A DNA stretch of 64,000 nucleotides from DAIDKA01 sp963708865 (GTDB taxonomy: Bacteria > Pseudomonadota > Gammaproteobacteria > Steroidobacterales > Steroidobacteraceae): positions 380,508-444,507 of the forward strand of contig CAVPUC010000002.1 of the NCBI GenBank assembly GCA_963708865.1. Reading direction: 5' to 3'. Under the pieces are notes generated by a model. That model searched no databases. It saw only the letters and a list, made by a program, of their open reading frames with translations, and was not told the DNA's origin. The position numbers and the translations under genes are program-made. Within the stretch, counting starts at the first letter, position 1. The number at the start of each line of letters is the position of its first letter. Shown here one piece after another: positions 43,750 to 52,295 of this stretch.

Positions 43750-43847
43750 TGATGAGGCTCCTCGACCGGCAGTTCTAATTGTCGTCAACCTCGCCGGGGC
43801 TATCAGCCCCGACGACAATTACCGGCAAATCTAATTGTCGCTGTCCA

Positions 43848-43853
43848 CTGTAG
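43848..43853. repeat. Target-site duplication CTGTAG, right of IS21 copy 1
   Basis: Exact copy of 41270-41275 immediately after the IS end. Confidence 0.85.
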
Positions 43854-43930
43854 CTAAAAAGCCTACTAACTCCACAACAGGCGGACACGAGACTTGTCGA
43901 AAAATGTTTGGGAAATAACGATCGAACTGG

Positions 43931-44314
43931 TCATTGAATGGCCGATTGCAGCTTTACCAGCGCAGCGTCCAGATATTCGGCCAGAATAACCTTGGTTAAA
44001 GGCTTTGCGAGAAAGCCGGCTCCGAGCGCAACCACACGCTCGATGAGCTCCGGCTGACGATTGGCAGATGCAATAGCGACGTGGGTAGCGGGGCTCAACT
44101 GCCGCAATTGCGCAGCGACAGCTATGCCATCCGTGCCGGGCATATTGAAATCCAACAGCACAAATTGCGGGGCATGGTCATTAAATATCAATAAGGCTTC
44201 ACTAGCACTCGCAGCTTCGAAGCGAAGCCAGTCCGGGTGCAATGCGGCAAGCAGGTTGCCCACGGCCGTTCGTGCCAGTTTGCTATCGTCAACGATTAGA
44301 AGTTTATAGAGCAC
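43931..44314 (-). CDS. CheY-like single-domain response regulator
   Basis: 127 residues from GTG 44314. KLLIVDDSKLARTAVGNLL holds the acidic pair, FVLLDFNMPGTDGIAVAAQL the phospho-acceptor Asp, AIASANRQPELI the switch residue region and GFLAKPLTKVILAEYL the conserved Lys-Pro. No output domain. It could receive phosphate from the receiver-less PilZ-GAF-PAS kinase on the other side of the IS; that link is inference. Confidence 0.9.
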   Translation of the reverse strand: MLYKLLIVDDSKLARTAVGNLLAALHPDWLRFEAASASEALLIFNDHAPQFVLLDFNMPGTDGIAVAAQLRQLSPATHVAIASANRQPELIERVVALGAGFLAKPLTKVILAEYLDAALVKLQSAIQ

Positions 44315-44518
44315 TGGCGCCTCCGCACAATGTGGTCGAGGTCGCTATTGATGCGAAGACTAGCAGATGCGCGCCTCGCCGGTCCCAAAAGAAAGGACCC
44401 AAAATGGGTGGGCGCGGAGCGGCATCGGAACCGCTGTCGGCTTATCTCACCGTCCATTTCGTAGCGACCGGATAGGTACAGGCCCTCATTCCGCGGAGGC
44501 GGGGGGAATTCGGCTAAC

Positions 44519-44818
44519 TTAGCGACGGTAACGTCGGTGCTGACTAGCAAATACTCCGCAGGAGCTCGGTGCCAAGGAGTCAGATAGCGCCTGGGCAAAG
44601 GCGGCGCGGACTTGTGTGTAATCGAGCGCGTGCCAGATGCCTTCCCTGTCCAAAAGCCTGTAGCCCCCAGCAATCAGGTCCAGCATCAAGGCTCCCTCGA
44701 GCCGGCTGCCAACGCTCACGGTTCCCAATGGTGTGGCAGCGAGACGCACATCGCGCGGAGCCACATATTGCTTCCACCCGTCGCCTTCGGTGACGGTCAT
44801 TGTTTCGTGGGGACCCAT
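44519..44818 (-). CDS. Hypothetical protein (99 aa)
   Basis: From ATG 44818 (MGPHETMTVTEGDGWKQYVA). Predicted soluble with two helices near the end (TQVRAAFAQALSDSLAPSS). No family recognised; 204 bp upstream of the CheY-like gene on the same strand. Coding status is uncertain. Confidence 0.4.
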   Translation of the reverse strand: MGPHETMTVTEGDGWKQYVAPRDVRLAATPLGTVSVGSRLEGALMLDLIAGGYRLLDREGIWHALDYTQVRAAFAQALSDSLAPSSCGVFASQHRRYRR

Positions 44819-45204
44819 GGGACCAGCATACCTGTCAAGCATTCGTAGCGTTAACGCGATCGTTGCCTCATTGAGTCCTTGAGCAAGCGCGTTTCAGCGG
44901 CCAAGCGGTAATTATCGGGCCGGGGATTGTGCAGCTAACCTACACGGATAGTCAGCTTCTGCGCACCGTCCATAGGGGATTGGGGATCGCCACGGTTTCA
45001 GGCAAAACCCTGGCGATCAGAGTGCTGCGCAATCGTGGGAGTTAAAAGTGTATTGGCGCCCTTAGTGATCGATGTTGCAATTTATTCCATGTGAATCGCG
45101 TATTTTCCCGAAGACCAACATTAGTATTGGAATGGGCATGCCGGAGACGCTGACCGCCTCCGGCGGTCCTGCTGACATTGCGTTTTCCAGAGCAGGAGCG
45201 TGGC
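44819..45204. other. Intergenic region before the CheB-type gene
   Basis: 386 bp with no gene. A perfect 7-bp-stem hairpin GACCGCC-TCC-GGCGGTC (45152-45168) lies 37 bp before the CheB-type start, in what would be its leader. Confidence 0.5.
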
Positions 45205-46215
45205 ATGTTCCACCGAGATATCGTCGTAGTTGGGGCCTCAGCGGGCGGTGTGCCGGCGCTTCAGCAATTCGCCGCTTCATTGCCGCCCGGCCTCGAGGTT
45301 GCGGTACTAGTCGTTCTGCATTTACCCGTGTATGCGAAGACCGTCCTGCATACCATACTTGATCGAGCGGGGCCCTTCGGGGCGACGCTCGCCCAGGACG
45401 GGGAACCCATTCGGCATGGGATGATTTACGTCTCTCCCGCGGACCACCATTTGGTCATTGAGCACGAGCGTATTCGTCTGACTCGTGGGCCACGCGAAAA
45501 TCGCGTTCGGCCTTGCATTGACGTGCTATTTCGATCGGCGGCGGTTGAGTTCGGGGCACGAGTCATTGGCATTGTGCTCACTGGCGCATTGGACGATGGA
45601 ACTGCCGGCCTATGGGCGATAAAGGACCGGGGTGGTATTGCCATCGCGCAGCGTCCCGATGAGGCCTCTTGCGACTCCATGCCAAAGAGTGCACTTAAGC
45701 ATGTCGCGGTCGATTTCACCCTTCCGATCAGTGAGATGGGAAGGAGAATTAGCATCCTAACGCAGGAAACCCTGTCCGGTCCTGATAAGCCCGAAACGGT
45801 CCCCGATCGCATGATTCTCGAAGCGAAAGTCGCAATTGAAGGCAATGCCTTGAAGCGAGGCGTCATGAAGATTGGAGAGATCTCCCCGAATACTTGTCCG
45901 GAGTGTCATGGGGTCTTGGTTAAGATCAGAGAGGGCTCCATTAGCCGCTATCGGTGCCACACCGGTCATGCATTTTCCTTGAAAACCCTGCTGGTGGATG
46001 TCGATGATGCCATCGACGATGCGTTGTGGAGCGCGGTCCGTGCGATCGAGGAGCGAGCGATGATTTTACGGGAGATGAAGGACCTTGAAACAGGGGATAC
46101 GAACACTGACCAAGCCAAACAGCTCGACATAGCGGCGGTAGAAGCCGAACGTCGGGCGCAAGTCATCCGAGATTTGGTGGTTCATGAAGGACGTCCAGGA
46201 CAAAAGGCCATATGA
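45205..46215 (+). CDS. Stand-alone CheB-type methylesterase
   Basis: 336 residues from ATG 45205, AGGAG at 7 bp. The CheB catalytic triad is in place: IVVVGASAGGVPALQQ (Ser), VLVVLHLPVYAKTVL (His) and GIVLTGALDDGTAGL (Asp). There is no N-terminal receiver domain. The C-terminal ~120 residues carry CPECHG ... YRCHTGHAFSLKTLL, a zinc-like Cys/His segment common in receiver-less CheB homologues, then a long helix. It would demethylate or deamidate receptors, or act as an off-pathway esterase; no che receptor or cheR is in the window. Confidence 0.88.
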   Translation: MFHRDIVVVGASAGGVPALQQFAASLPPGLEVAVLVVLHLPVYAKTVLHTILDRAGPFGATLAQDGEPIRHGMIYVSPADHHLVIEHERIRLTRGPRENRVRPCIDVLFRSAAVEFGARVIGIVLTGALDDGTAGLWAIKDRGGIAIAQRPDEASCDSMPKSALKHVAVDFTLPISEMGRRISILTQETLSGPDKPETVPDRMILEAKVAIEGNALKRGVMKIGEISPNTCPECHGVLVKIREGSISRYRCHTGHAFSLKTLLVDVDDAIDDALWSAVRAIEERAMILREMKDLETGDTNTDQAKQLDIAAVEAERRAQVIRDLVVHEGRPGQKAI

Positions 46216-46249
46216 ACAACGGCAAACCATTCAGTCTGTTTAAGCCCTT

Positions 46250-46605
46250 TGTGTGACCTCTGCTAGAAGGTTGCGCAGGACGATACGTCCGGGGCGCTGT
46301 TATGGCACTCGTCCGCGCAGATTTCGCCCAAGTGAACACCGAAGTGGAGTATCCACAATCGTACCGCGCTCCCTCAGCTTCCAGTTCTCGGAGAGATTTC
46401 TCCATGTCTTGAAGTGGCGCCGCTTTGGCAGCACGGATGTCTGGGAGGCGGCTTCGCCTAATGATGCAACAGTCGAGCGGGAGGCCGAGAGACCGGTATC
46501 GAGCAAGACCACCGGACCCTCATGCCTCAATTCGCCGCCAATGGTCAGGTGCACCGCCAATGTGGTCTTTCCGCTGCCCCCTCCCCGGCGCTGCGAGTCT
46601 TAGCC
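46250..46605 (-). pseudogene. ParA-family ATPase relic
   Basis: Reading leftward: SQRRGGGSGKTTLAVHLTI (Walker A of the ParA type), GPVVLLDTGLSASRSTVAS, then in another frame QDMEKSLRELEAEGARYD, and in the first frame GTIVDTPLRC, matching the deviant Walker B/VIDTPP region. Several frameshifts and no start. ParA genes sit with conjugative-element maintenance genes, which fits the T4SS remnant beyond the adjacent IS66. Confidence 0.6.
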
Positions 46606-46661
46606 CTCTCGTCACTCGGCGCGCTCCGCCTCCTTTGCAGCTAACTGCAGGGCATGCAAGA

Positions 46662-48281
46662 TCACGAATCTGGACCTGTGGGAATCATTGTCCTGTGCCG
46701 CCTGCAGAAGTGATGTAAGCGTTCCGCGATCCCATCTTGCATCCGCCCGATCAGTGCTTTGTGGGTCTGCTGAGCTGGCAGCAGATCCCCGATCTGGCTG
46801 GCTGGTGTTAGCGGCAGGCGCTCGAGGACATCACGCAGGTAGGCGTAAGGATCAAGGCCGTGTAGGCGTGCGGTTTGGATGAGCGTCATGACCACAGCGG
46901 CTCGGCGGCCGGCGCGATCGGAACCTGCAAATAACCATGCGGCCCTCCCGAGAGCCACAGGGCGGATTCGGTTTTCCAACCAGTTGTTGTCTATGGGTAA
47001 TTCGCCATCACTGAGGTAACGGGTCAAGGCAACCCATCGACCCAGGCTGTACTTGATCGCCTTCGCCGTTGCACAGCCCGGCGCCACTTCGGCCAAGCGC
47101 TTCGTGAGCCATTCGTGCAGGTGCTCGCTCACCGGCACGGCTTCGGCTTGCCGCAGCGCTTGGCGCGCACCCGCATCAAGTCCCTGATCCTGCGCTTTGC
47201 GCTCCACCTTGTAGAGTGCGCCGAAGTATTCCAGCGCTTCTCCAGCGATCTGGCTTTGATGATTCACGTACAGTTCGTCGAACTTGCGCCTCGCGTGCGC
47301 TGTGCAACCCACTTCTATGGAAGGTCGATCGCCCACGAACAGTGCCTTGTAGCCACTGAAGTCATCGCACACGAGTTTCCCGCGCCACGCTCCCAGGAAC
47401 GCCCGGGCGTGCTCGCCGGATCGACCGACGGCAAAGTCGTAGATGACGATCGGGTCCGGATCGTATGAGGTGGTGCCATATGCCCACAGGTAACTGCGGT
47501 GGGTCTTCTTCAGGCCTGGGCGCAACGTGGGCATCGGCGTCTCATCCGCATGCAGCACCGCCCGCTTCAGCAGCAGTGCTTTGAGTGCATCGGCCAGGGG
47601 TTGGAGTTTTACCCCGCACGCTCCCACCCACTCAGCCATGGTTGAGCGCGCGATCGGCACCCCGGCGCGGGTATAGATCTCCTCCTGGCGGTACAGGGGC
47701 ATATGGTGCGCATATTTGGACACCAGCACTTGTGCCAGCAGGCCCGCCGTCGGGATGCCCTTGTCGATCACATGGGGCGCCACCGGCGCCTGCACGATCT
47801 TTTCACACGCTCCGCACACCCATTTGCCGCGCACGTGCCGTTCAACCTGGAACGTCCCGGGGATGTAGTCGAGCTTCTCGGCTACATCCTCCCCGATCCG
47901 CTTCATCTGGCAGCCGCACTCGCACAAGGTGTTCTCGGGTTCGTGCGGGATGTGTACCCGCGGCAAATCCAACGGCAGGTGGGCCCGGACCGGGATCTTC
48001 TTGGGGCGGGCAGTTTCCTGCAGCTGATCCAGCTCGATTTCGATCGCGCCGAGATCCTCGTCGATGGATTCTTCCAGCAAACTGCGCTGCAGCCCGTGGA
48101 ACTCCTCAGCTGCACGTCCAAAGCGCCAGCGCTTGAGGATCGCCATCTCATGGGTGAGCTGGGAGATCTTCAGATCCTTCCAGTGGATCTCTTTGTTCTG
48201 CTGCTCCACCGCCGCGAGCAGCGAGGCGGTGAGCTGCCTTAGCTCCTCAGCGCCCATCGCCGCGATGTCGGGCTTTTCCAT
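46662..48281 (-). CDS. tnpC: IS66-family transposase TnpC
   Basis: 539 residues. A Zn-like ENTLCECGCQMKRIGEDVAE region, then the IS66 catalytic core: LHADETPMPTLRPG (first Asp), LVCDDFSGYKALFVGDRP (second Asp), CTAHARRKFDELYV, and IDNNWLENRIRPVALGRAAW (Glu). The last ~18 residues appear to run past the predicted IS end (46715) into flanking DNA, so the C-terminus may be changed. Confidence 0.92.
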   Translation of the reverse strand: MEKPDIAAMGAEELRQLTASLLAAVEQQNKEIHWKDLKISQLTHEMAILKRWRFGRAAEEFHGLQRSLLEESIDEDLGAIEIELDQLQETARPKKIPVRAHLPLDLPRVHIPHEPENTLCECGCQMKRIGEDVAEKLDYIPGTFQVERHVRGKWVCGACEKIVQAPVAPHVIDKGIPTAGLLAQVLVSKYAHHMPLYRQEEIYTRAGVPIARSTMAEWVGACGVKLQPLADALKALLLKRAVLHADETPMPTLRPGLKKTHRSYLWAYGTTSYDPDPIVIYDFAVGRSGEHARAFLGAWRGKLVCDDFSGYKALFVGDRPSIEVGCTAHARRKFDELYVNHQSQIAGEALEYFGALYKVERKAQDQGLDAGARQALRQAEAVPVSEHLHEWLTKRLAEVAPGCATAKAIKYSLGRWVALTRYLSDGELPIDNNWLENRIRPVALGRAAWLFAGSDRAGRRAAVVMTLIQTARLHGLDPYAYLRDVLERLPLTPASQIGDLLPAQQTHKALIGRMQDGIAERLHHFCRRHRTMIPTGPDS

Positions 48282-48356
48282 GGGCAGGTATTATACCTCA
48301 TGAGGCGACGCGATCATCATTAAAGTGCTTATTTTAAGGCGATTTTGTCACTTTCT

Positions 48357-48713
48357 TTAGATCACTCGGATTGTCGCAAGGTCTGCAATCTGCTGCCACG
48401 GCAGGCCCACCACCAAGGCATTCAGTTGCTCCGTCGTCATTGTTATCTTCGTGCCCCGATCGCTCTGCGCCCAGACAAAGCCGCCTTTGTGTAGGCGACG
48501 CGCGCACAGCCAGATCCCAAAGCCATCGTGCACCAGAACCTTCATCCGATTCACACGCTTGTTGGCAAACAGGTACGCGTGATGTGCCCGGGCATAGCCA
48601 AACACGCTCACCACTCGCGCCAATGCCGTGTCCGTCCCGGCGCGCATGTCCAGCGGTTCAACCGCCATCCACACTTCCTCGATCCAGATCAACCCAGTAG
48701 CTCCCGCAGCCAT
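48357..48713 (-). CDS. tnpB: IS66 Orf2 TnpB
   Basis: 118 residues from ATG 48713. WMAVEPLDMRAGTDTALARV, then YLFANKRVNRMKVLVHDGFG and IWLCARRLHKGGFVW are the conserved IS66 Orf2 stretches. It overlaps tnpA by 25 bp. Accessory protein required for IS66 transposition in many members; intact. Confidence 0.92.
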   Translation of the reverse strand: MAAGATGLIWIEEVWMAVEPLDMRAGTDTALARVVSVFGYARAHHAYLFANKRVNRMKVLVHDGFGIWLCARRLHKGGFVWAQSDRGTKITMTTEQLNALVVGLPWQQIADLATIRVI

Positions 48714-49060
48714 GCTGCACAGGAGCCTGAGGCCACTGTCGGCCACTCGACCGTAACCCGTAGGCTTCTCTTGCGCACCTGGACTCGGATCGGTCGCTGC
48801 GGTTCCAACGCCGGCTTGGAAGCCGTGATCGCCACGGGCAGGAACGCCGCTGGCTTCTCCTGCGACGAGGATCCGGAGTTCCTCATCAGCGCGCTCTTGC
48901 TCACCGCTTCTTTAATCCAGCGTCGCAGCAAATTAGCATTGATCCGCCGCTCGAGCGCCACGCCGGCCACCGAGGCCCCGGCGACCTGGCACGCTGCCAC
49001 CGCATCAGCCTTGGAGACCGCCGAGTGTCGCCGCCGCCGGCGTCTATCGTTCGCGTCCAT
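48689..49060 (-). CDS. tnpA: IS66 Orf1 TnpA
   Basis: 123 residues: basic N-terminus (MDANDRRRRRRHSAVSKADA), a helix-turn-helix (GVALERRINANLLRRWIKEA) and a variable C-terminal half ending ASGSCAAWLRELLG. Matches IS66 Orf1, a DNA-binding accessory. Upstream hairpin at 49062-49089 may control it. Confidence 0.85.
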   Translation of the reverse strand: MDANDRRRRRRHSAVSKADAVAACQVAGASVAGVALERRINANLLRRWIKEAVSKSALMRNSGSSSQEKPAAFLPVAITASKPALEPQRPIRVQVRKRSLRVTVEWPTVASGSCAAWLRELLG

Positions 49061-49076
49061 AAGTGTCCACTTATTA

Positions 49077-49658
49077 TTAAGCGGACACTATGCTTACCCC
49101 TCCGGCCGGTCTCCGGGAAGATGGCTTTGGCGAACGCTTACGAAGTGATCGCCAGACATTACTTAGGTCCGCCCAGCGGGGCATGAATTCATCGACTTCG
49201 TTCTTAGCGATGCGCTCTAGGTTCGATATCGACATTTCGGTAATGACTTTAGCAACCTCACGATGCATGCCCAATGCCACGCCGGCGATTTCCGGTGACG
49301 CGAGGAGTGCGTGCCATGCAAGCACTAACGTGGATCGAGCCAGGTCAGCTGCTTTGCGGCGCGGGAAAAATGCATGACCTTTGGAGCCTGTAAGACGATG
49401 TGACTGTGCTGCGAGCCTCATCCAGTACGACGCATCGTTGAATCGTAGGTCCACAAGCAGGACCCGAGAGCGCGCCGCCCTTAGACGTGCGGCGGGCGTC
49501 AGTCGGACCAGTGGTTCTCGTACTCGATAGAGCAGGGGGTGCATTCCCCTCATCGGCACGGATGCTGCTTCGACCATCAGTTCCAGGCAGCGCGCGTTAA
49601 TCTCGAAAAGAGCTTCGAAAGGAAAACGGCCAAAAGGCGTTGTCGGAGCGCTTTCCAT
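49077..49658 (-). CDS. Hypothetical protein, C-terminus replaced by IS66 end
   Basis: 193 residues from ATG 49658. No family recognised; starts MESAPTTPFGRFPFEALFEI, helical (EINARCLELMVEAASVPM, KADLARSTLVLAWHALL-like). The last codons (GGVSIVSA, stop) are read from the IS66 terminus GTAAGCATAGTGTCC, so the natural C-terminus has been lost. It is divergent from the DUF6502 operon across a dyad operator and may be its regulatory partner. Confidence 0.6.
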   Translation of the reverse strand: MESAPTTPFGRFPFEALFEINARCLELMVEAASVPMRGMHPLLYRVREPLVRLTPAARLRAARSRVLLVDLRFNDASYWMRLAAQSHRLTGSKGHAFFPRRKAADLARSTLVLAWHALLASPEIAGVALGMHREVAKVITEMSISNLERIAKNEVDEFMPRWADLSNVWRSLRKRSPKPSSRRPAGGVSIVSA

Positions 49659-49664
49659 AATGAT

Positions 49665-49699
49665 GTAATTGCATTTACCACAATGGTGATTTAAATTAC
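49665..49699. promoter_or_regulatory. 35-bp dyad operator between divergent genes
   Basis: GTAATT ... ACCA-CAA-TGGT ... AATTAC, an imperfect dyad centred on 49682 with matched outer (6 bp) and inner (4 bp) arms plus two further matching pairs. It lies between starts at 49658 (left) and 49765 (right). A DNA-binding protein of this cassette is the likely user; inferred. Confidence 0.55.
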
Positions 49700-49764
49700 T
49701 TGAAAACTTAGCCCCCAACAAGCCGGGTTTCCCATGGATAACGCGCATTTGTCTGGATTCGACG

Positions 49765-50667
49765 ATGGTTGAGCCGCTCAAGCGAGCGGTTAAACAGGCC
49801 TTGCTGCGGATGTTGTTGCCGCTGGCAAGCCTGTTGCTGGAGTTGGGTATCGGAATTGGCGAGTTTCTGTCAGTGGCCAAGCTGGCCTATGTCCGGGCGG
49901 CACAAAGTCAGGTGAATGACGGCCCGGGCGCGATGCCGCGCCCAAATGTTACTCGGATTTCAGTCGTCACCGGGCTCACACGCAAAGACGTCGCAAGTAT
50001 TCTGGCTGCCGGTGGCGTTGATCTCGCTATAAGCCCTCGAGGAAGACACCGTGCGGAGCGCGTGCTATCGGGCTGGTGGAATGACTCTGAATTTCAAGAT
50101 GAATTTGGTCGCCCCGCTGTCTTGCGCGAGCAGGGACCAGGGAAGTCATTCGCGGCATTGTGCGAGCGTTATAGCGGGGATCCGAGATTCTCTGCCATTC
50201 TAGAGGAGCTGATTCGCGTTCAGGCTGTTAAACAATCGGCAGACGGTCGCATTGCGGCGCTTAGCCGGACTTACGCAACCGTTAGATGGGACCCCGAGGG
50301 GGTGCTGGAGCTTGGCGAGGAGATGGGCGAACACTGCCAAACCCTCCTGCATAACCTCAAAAATCCGACCCGGCCTCGTATAGCACGGCGAATCTTCAAC
50401 GCGCGTTTGGACCCGCGCTACGCCCCCATGCTGATTCGAGACTTGGAACAGCAACTCACGACACTTGTCGAAAGTGCAGACGATGCGGTAAACGCGTCGC
50501 AGTACACCGTACCAAGAGACGAAGATCAGAGAACCGTAAAGCTCGGCATTGGCGTTTACCTGTTTGAAGGGGAGGGCGAGGGCCCCGTTGCCAATTCTCC
50601 GGTCAATACCGCGCGCAGCGGTCGAAAGAAGAAGCACAAAAAACAGGCACGAGGGGCCGCCGATTGA
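49765..50667 (+). CDS. DUF6502-family protein 1 (with helix-turn-helix)
   Basis: 300 residues. N-terminal helices (LLRMLLPLASLLLELGIGI), then a helix-turn-helix NVTRISVVTGLTRKDVASIL characteristic of DUF6502 proteins, VLSGWWNDSEFQDEFGRP, a middle LEELIRVQAVKQSADGRIAA and the terminal strand KLGIGVYLFEGEG. The tail is Lys/Arg-rich (GRKKKHKKQARG). Members are cytoplasmic, probably DNA-binding, and have no assigned function. First of three tandem relatives; its stop overlaps the next start (TTGA at 50664). Confidence 0.8.
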   Translation: MVEPLKRAVKQALLRMLLPLASLLLELGIGIGEFLSVAKLAYVRAAQSQVNDGPGAMPRPNVTRISVVTGLTRKDVASILAAGGVDLAISPRGRHRAERVLSGWWNDSEFQDEFGRPAVLREQGPGKSFAALCERYSGDPRFSAILEELIRVQAVKQSADGRIAALSRTYATVRWDPEGVLELGEEMGEHCQTLLHNLKNPTRPRIARRIFNARLDPRYAPMLIRDLEQQLTTLVESADDAVNASQYTVPRDEDQRTVKLGIGVYLFEGEGEGPVANSPVNTARSGRKKKHKKQARGAAD

Positions 50668-51491
50668 GCTCCAAGCGGCGAATAGCTCGACCGAGCGGGG
50701 CTCGCCGTGTCGCCCGCGGCGGCCGCCCTGTGGCACCCGACGAGCGGCAACAGCTGCAAGAGATATTACGCAGTCTCGCTAGCATCCTCATTATGAGCGG
50801 ATACCGTGCACAGGATTTTGCACGACAATTCAACACCGTCTGTCGTCAGCTCAAGTCGCCCTCGCCGGCGGTGTCGATGAGCCGAAGCTCAACGATTGAT
50901 CATACCCAGATCATTTCGAAATGGTACCGCGATCCGGCCTACCTGGACTCTGCTGGCAAACCGCGCAAGCTTGCCTTCGCCGGCGTGCAACCTTCACTAA
51001 GCGGATTGATCTCATGCGTGCTGCCAGATGCATCCGCGCGAGGCGTGCTGGATTCGCTACTTGAACTTCGAGCCGTTAGACAGAACGGTGGCCGCTACGA
51101 GCCAACTGGTATCCAAGTGCAATTTGACGGGAACCGGGCACATTGGGCCTATTGGAATATGAAGGCCCTACACGCTCTCTTACGTAGCATGGTGCATAAC
51201 TATACCTGTAAAACTGAACAAATCTTCTTGGCAAAAATGGCCTCACATCCACACCTACCCATAAGTGAGCTGCCCGCCTTCCACGCACGCATACAGCACC
51301 GGGCGCTTCGGTTCCTTAATGAGGTCGACGCGAGTATGCAACGAATAGAGAAACCCGGTTTGCAGGAGCAAAGGATGGAGACGGGTGTGCTGATGTTCTC
51401 TTTCGAAAATCCTGTTCTCTCTGGAGCGGGAGAATCCAAGAAAAGCAAAAGCGTTCGGCGTCGCTCACCACGTACCGTTGCCCCGGACTAA
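50664..51491 (+). CDS. DUF6502-like protein 2
   Basis: 275 residues, TTG start overlapping the previous stop. Same architecture: helical start (LQEILRSLASILIMSGYRAQ), IISKWYRDPAYLDSAGKPRK (compare LSGWWNDSEFQDEFGRP in protein 1), LDSLLELRAVRQNGGRYEPT, and the end strand METGVLMFSFENP. The helix-turn-helix of protein 1 is not obvious here. A paralogue rather than a duplicate: similarity is in pattern, not long identity. Confidence 0.7.
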   Translation: MSSKRRIARPSGARRVARGGRPVAPDERQQLQEILRSLASILIMSGYRAQDFARQFNTVCRQLKSPSPAVSMSRSSTIDHTQIISKWYRDPAYLDSAGKPRKLAFAGVQPSLSGLISCVLPDASARGVLDSLLELRAVRQNGGRYEPTGIQVQFDGNRAHWAYWNMKALHALLRSMVHNYTCKTEQIFLAKMASHPHLPISELPAFHARIQHRALRFLNEVDASMQRIEKPGLQEQRMETGVLMFSFENPVLSGAGESKKSKSVRRRSPRTVAPD

Positions 51492-51497
51492 AATTTC

Positions 51498-52289
51498 ATG
51501 AAGTCTGGACGCGTTGTTCATAAGATCGCGGACCGTATAGCTGAAGAGCATAACTTGATTGCGCTGGAAGCTATCGACAAATTTGCGCGCGTTCTTGCAC
51601 TTACTGGCATGTCCCACGAACAGATGACGCACGCTTTCCATGAGGCTTGCGCGCGCGTGCCAAAAAGATTTTTGACGGGCCGCCGGACGTTGGAACGAGA
51701 GTTGTTCGAAGCGGTACACATACTGACCCTGTGGGTATCTGATCCGAGCTATCTCAATCAGTTTGGTGAGCCACTGCGAATCCGTTCGAGTGGGGCGAGC
51801 CCATCCCTTGAAGCCCTGGCGAAACGGATTGACCCGAAACTGAAGCTTAGCCAGGTGATGAAGTTCCTGACTCGAACCGGCTCGATTATCCGAGTGGGCA
51901 AGCGCTACTCGTTGAAGCGCCGCAACGTGGCGCTTTTGGCTAATCCGGACCTTGAGTATGCCAATGGCCTGGAGGCTATTTTGGGATTATTGCGTACGAT
52001 CGAGCACAATGCGCCGCAGAAAAAAAGTCGTGGCGGTTGGTTCGAGAGTGCTACGTACAACCCACGCTTTCCCGTTCGATTGCGCGCGCAGTTCGACGCC
52101 AAATTGCAATTACTTGGATTGGATTTTCTGAGTCGCTTGGATGCGGAGATGGAGAGAGCAGAACAAACGCGGCGTCCGGGGGAGCCCACTGTACGCATGA
52201 GGGTTCAATTGTATAAGTGCGAGGATGACACCCACCGCCCTACGCCTCGAACGCGGAGTAAATTGGTTCGGGACGACCGAAGAAAGTAG
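51498..52289 (+). CDS. DUF6502-like protein 3
   Basis: 263 residues, ATG 51498, 6 bp after protein 2. LEAIDKFARVLALTGMSHEQ, ILTLWVSDPSYLNQFGEPLR, QVMKFLTRTGSIIRVGKRYS and a final strand RMRVQLYKCED repeat the same domain plan. The first part also reads like a small helical N-terminal domain (MKSGRVVHKIADRIAEEHNL). Again the recognition-helix motif seen in protein 1 is absent. Confidence 0.7.
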   Translation: MKSGRVVHKIADRIAEEHNLIALEAIDKFARVLALTGMSHEQMTHAFHEACARVPKRFLTGRRTLERELFEAVHILTLWVSDPSYLNQFGEPLRIRSSGASPSLEALAKRIDPKLKLSQVMKFLTRTGSIIRVGKRYSLKRRNVALLANPDLEYANGLEAILGLLRTIEHNAPQKKSRGGWFESATYNPRFPVRLRAQFDAKLQLLGLDFLSRLDAEMERAEQTRRPGEPTVRMRVQLYKCEDDTHRPTPRTRSKLVRDDRRK

Positions 52290-52295
52290 GCGGCC

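Larger units (their letters stand above)
41276..43847 (-). mobile_element. IS21-family insertion sequence, copy 1 (2572 bp)
   Basis: Ends TGGCCGGCGTCAACTA (left) and TGGACAGCGACAATTA (right, read inward) match at 12 of 16 positions. Contains istA and istB with ATGA overlap. Near the istA end the block GACAATTAGATTTGCCGG is repeated as GACAATTAGAACTGCCGG, the internal transposase-binding repeats usual for IS21. GGGGCT/AGCCCC (43796-43810) forms a hairpin there; TCTGACGCC-GAA-GGCGTCAGA (41359-41379) is a terminator-like hairpin after istB. Flanked by CTGTAG duplications, so this copy transposed in as a single unit. Confidence 0.93.
46715..49097 (-). mobile_element. IS66-family insertion sequence
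   Basis: Contains tnpA, tnpB and tnpC in the usual order. Both ends can be placed at GTAAGC termini: GTAAGCGTTCCGCG at 46715 and, read inward, GTAAGCATAGTGTCC from 49097. The 8-bp sequences outside the two ends differ (GAAGTGAT against CCCCTCCG), so no target duplication is visible. A strong hairpin AGTGTCC...GGACACT (49062-49089) lies beside the tnpA start. The right end truncates the gene at 49077-49658. Confidence 0.7.
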
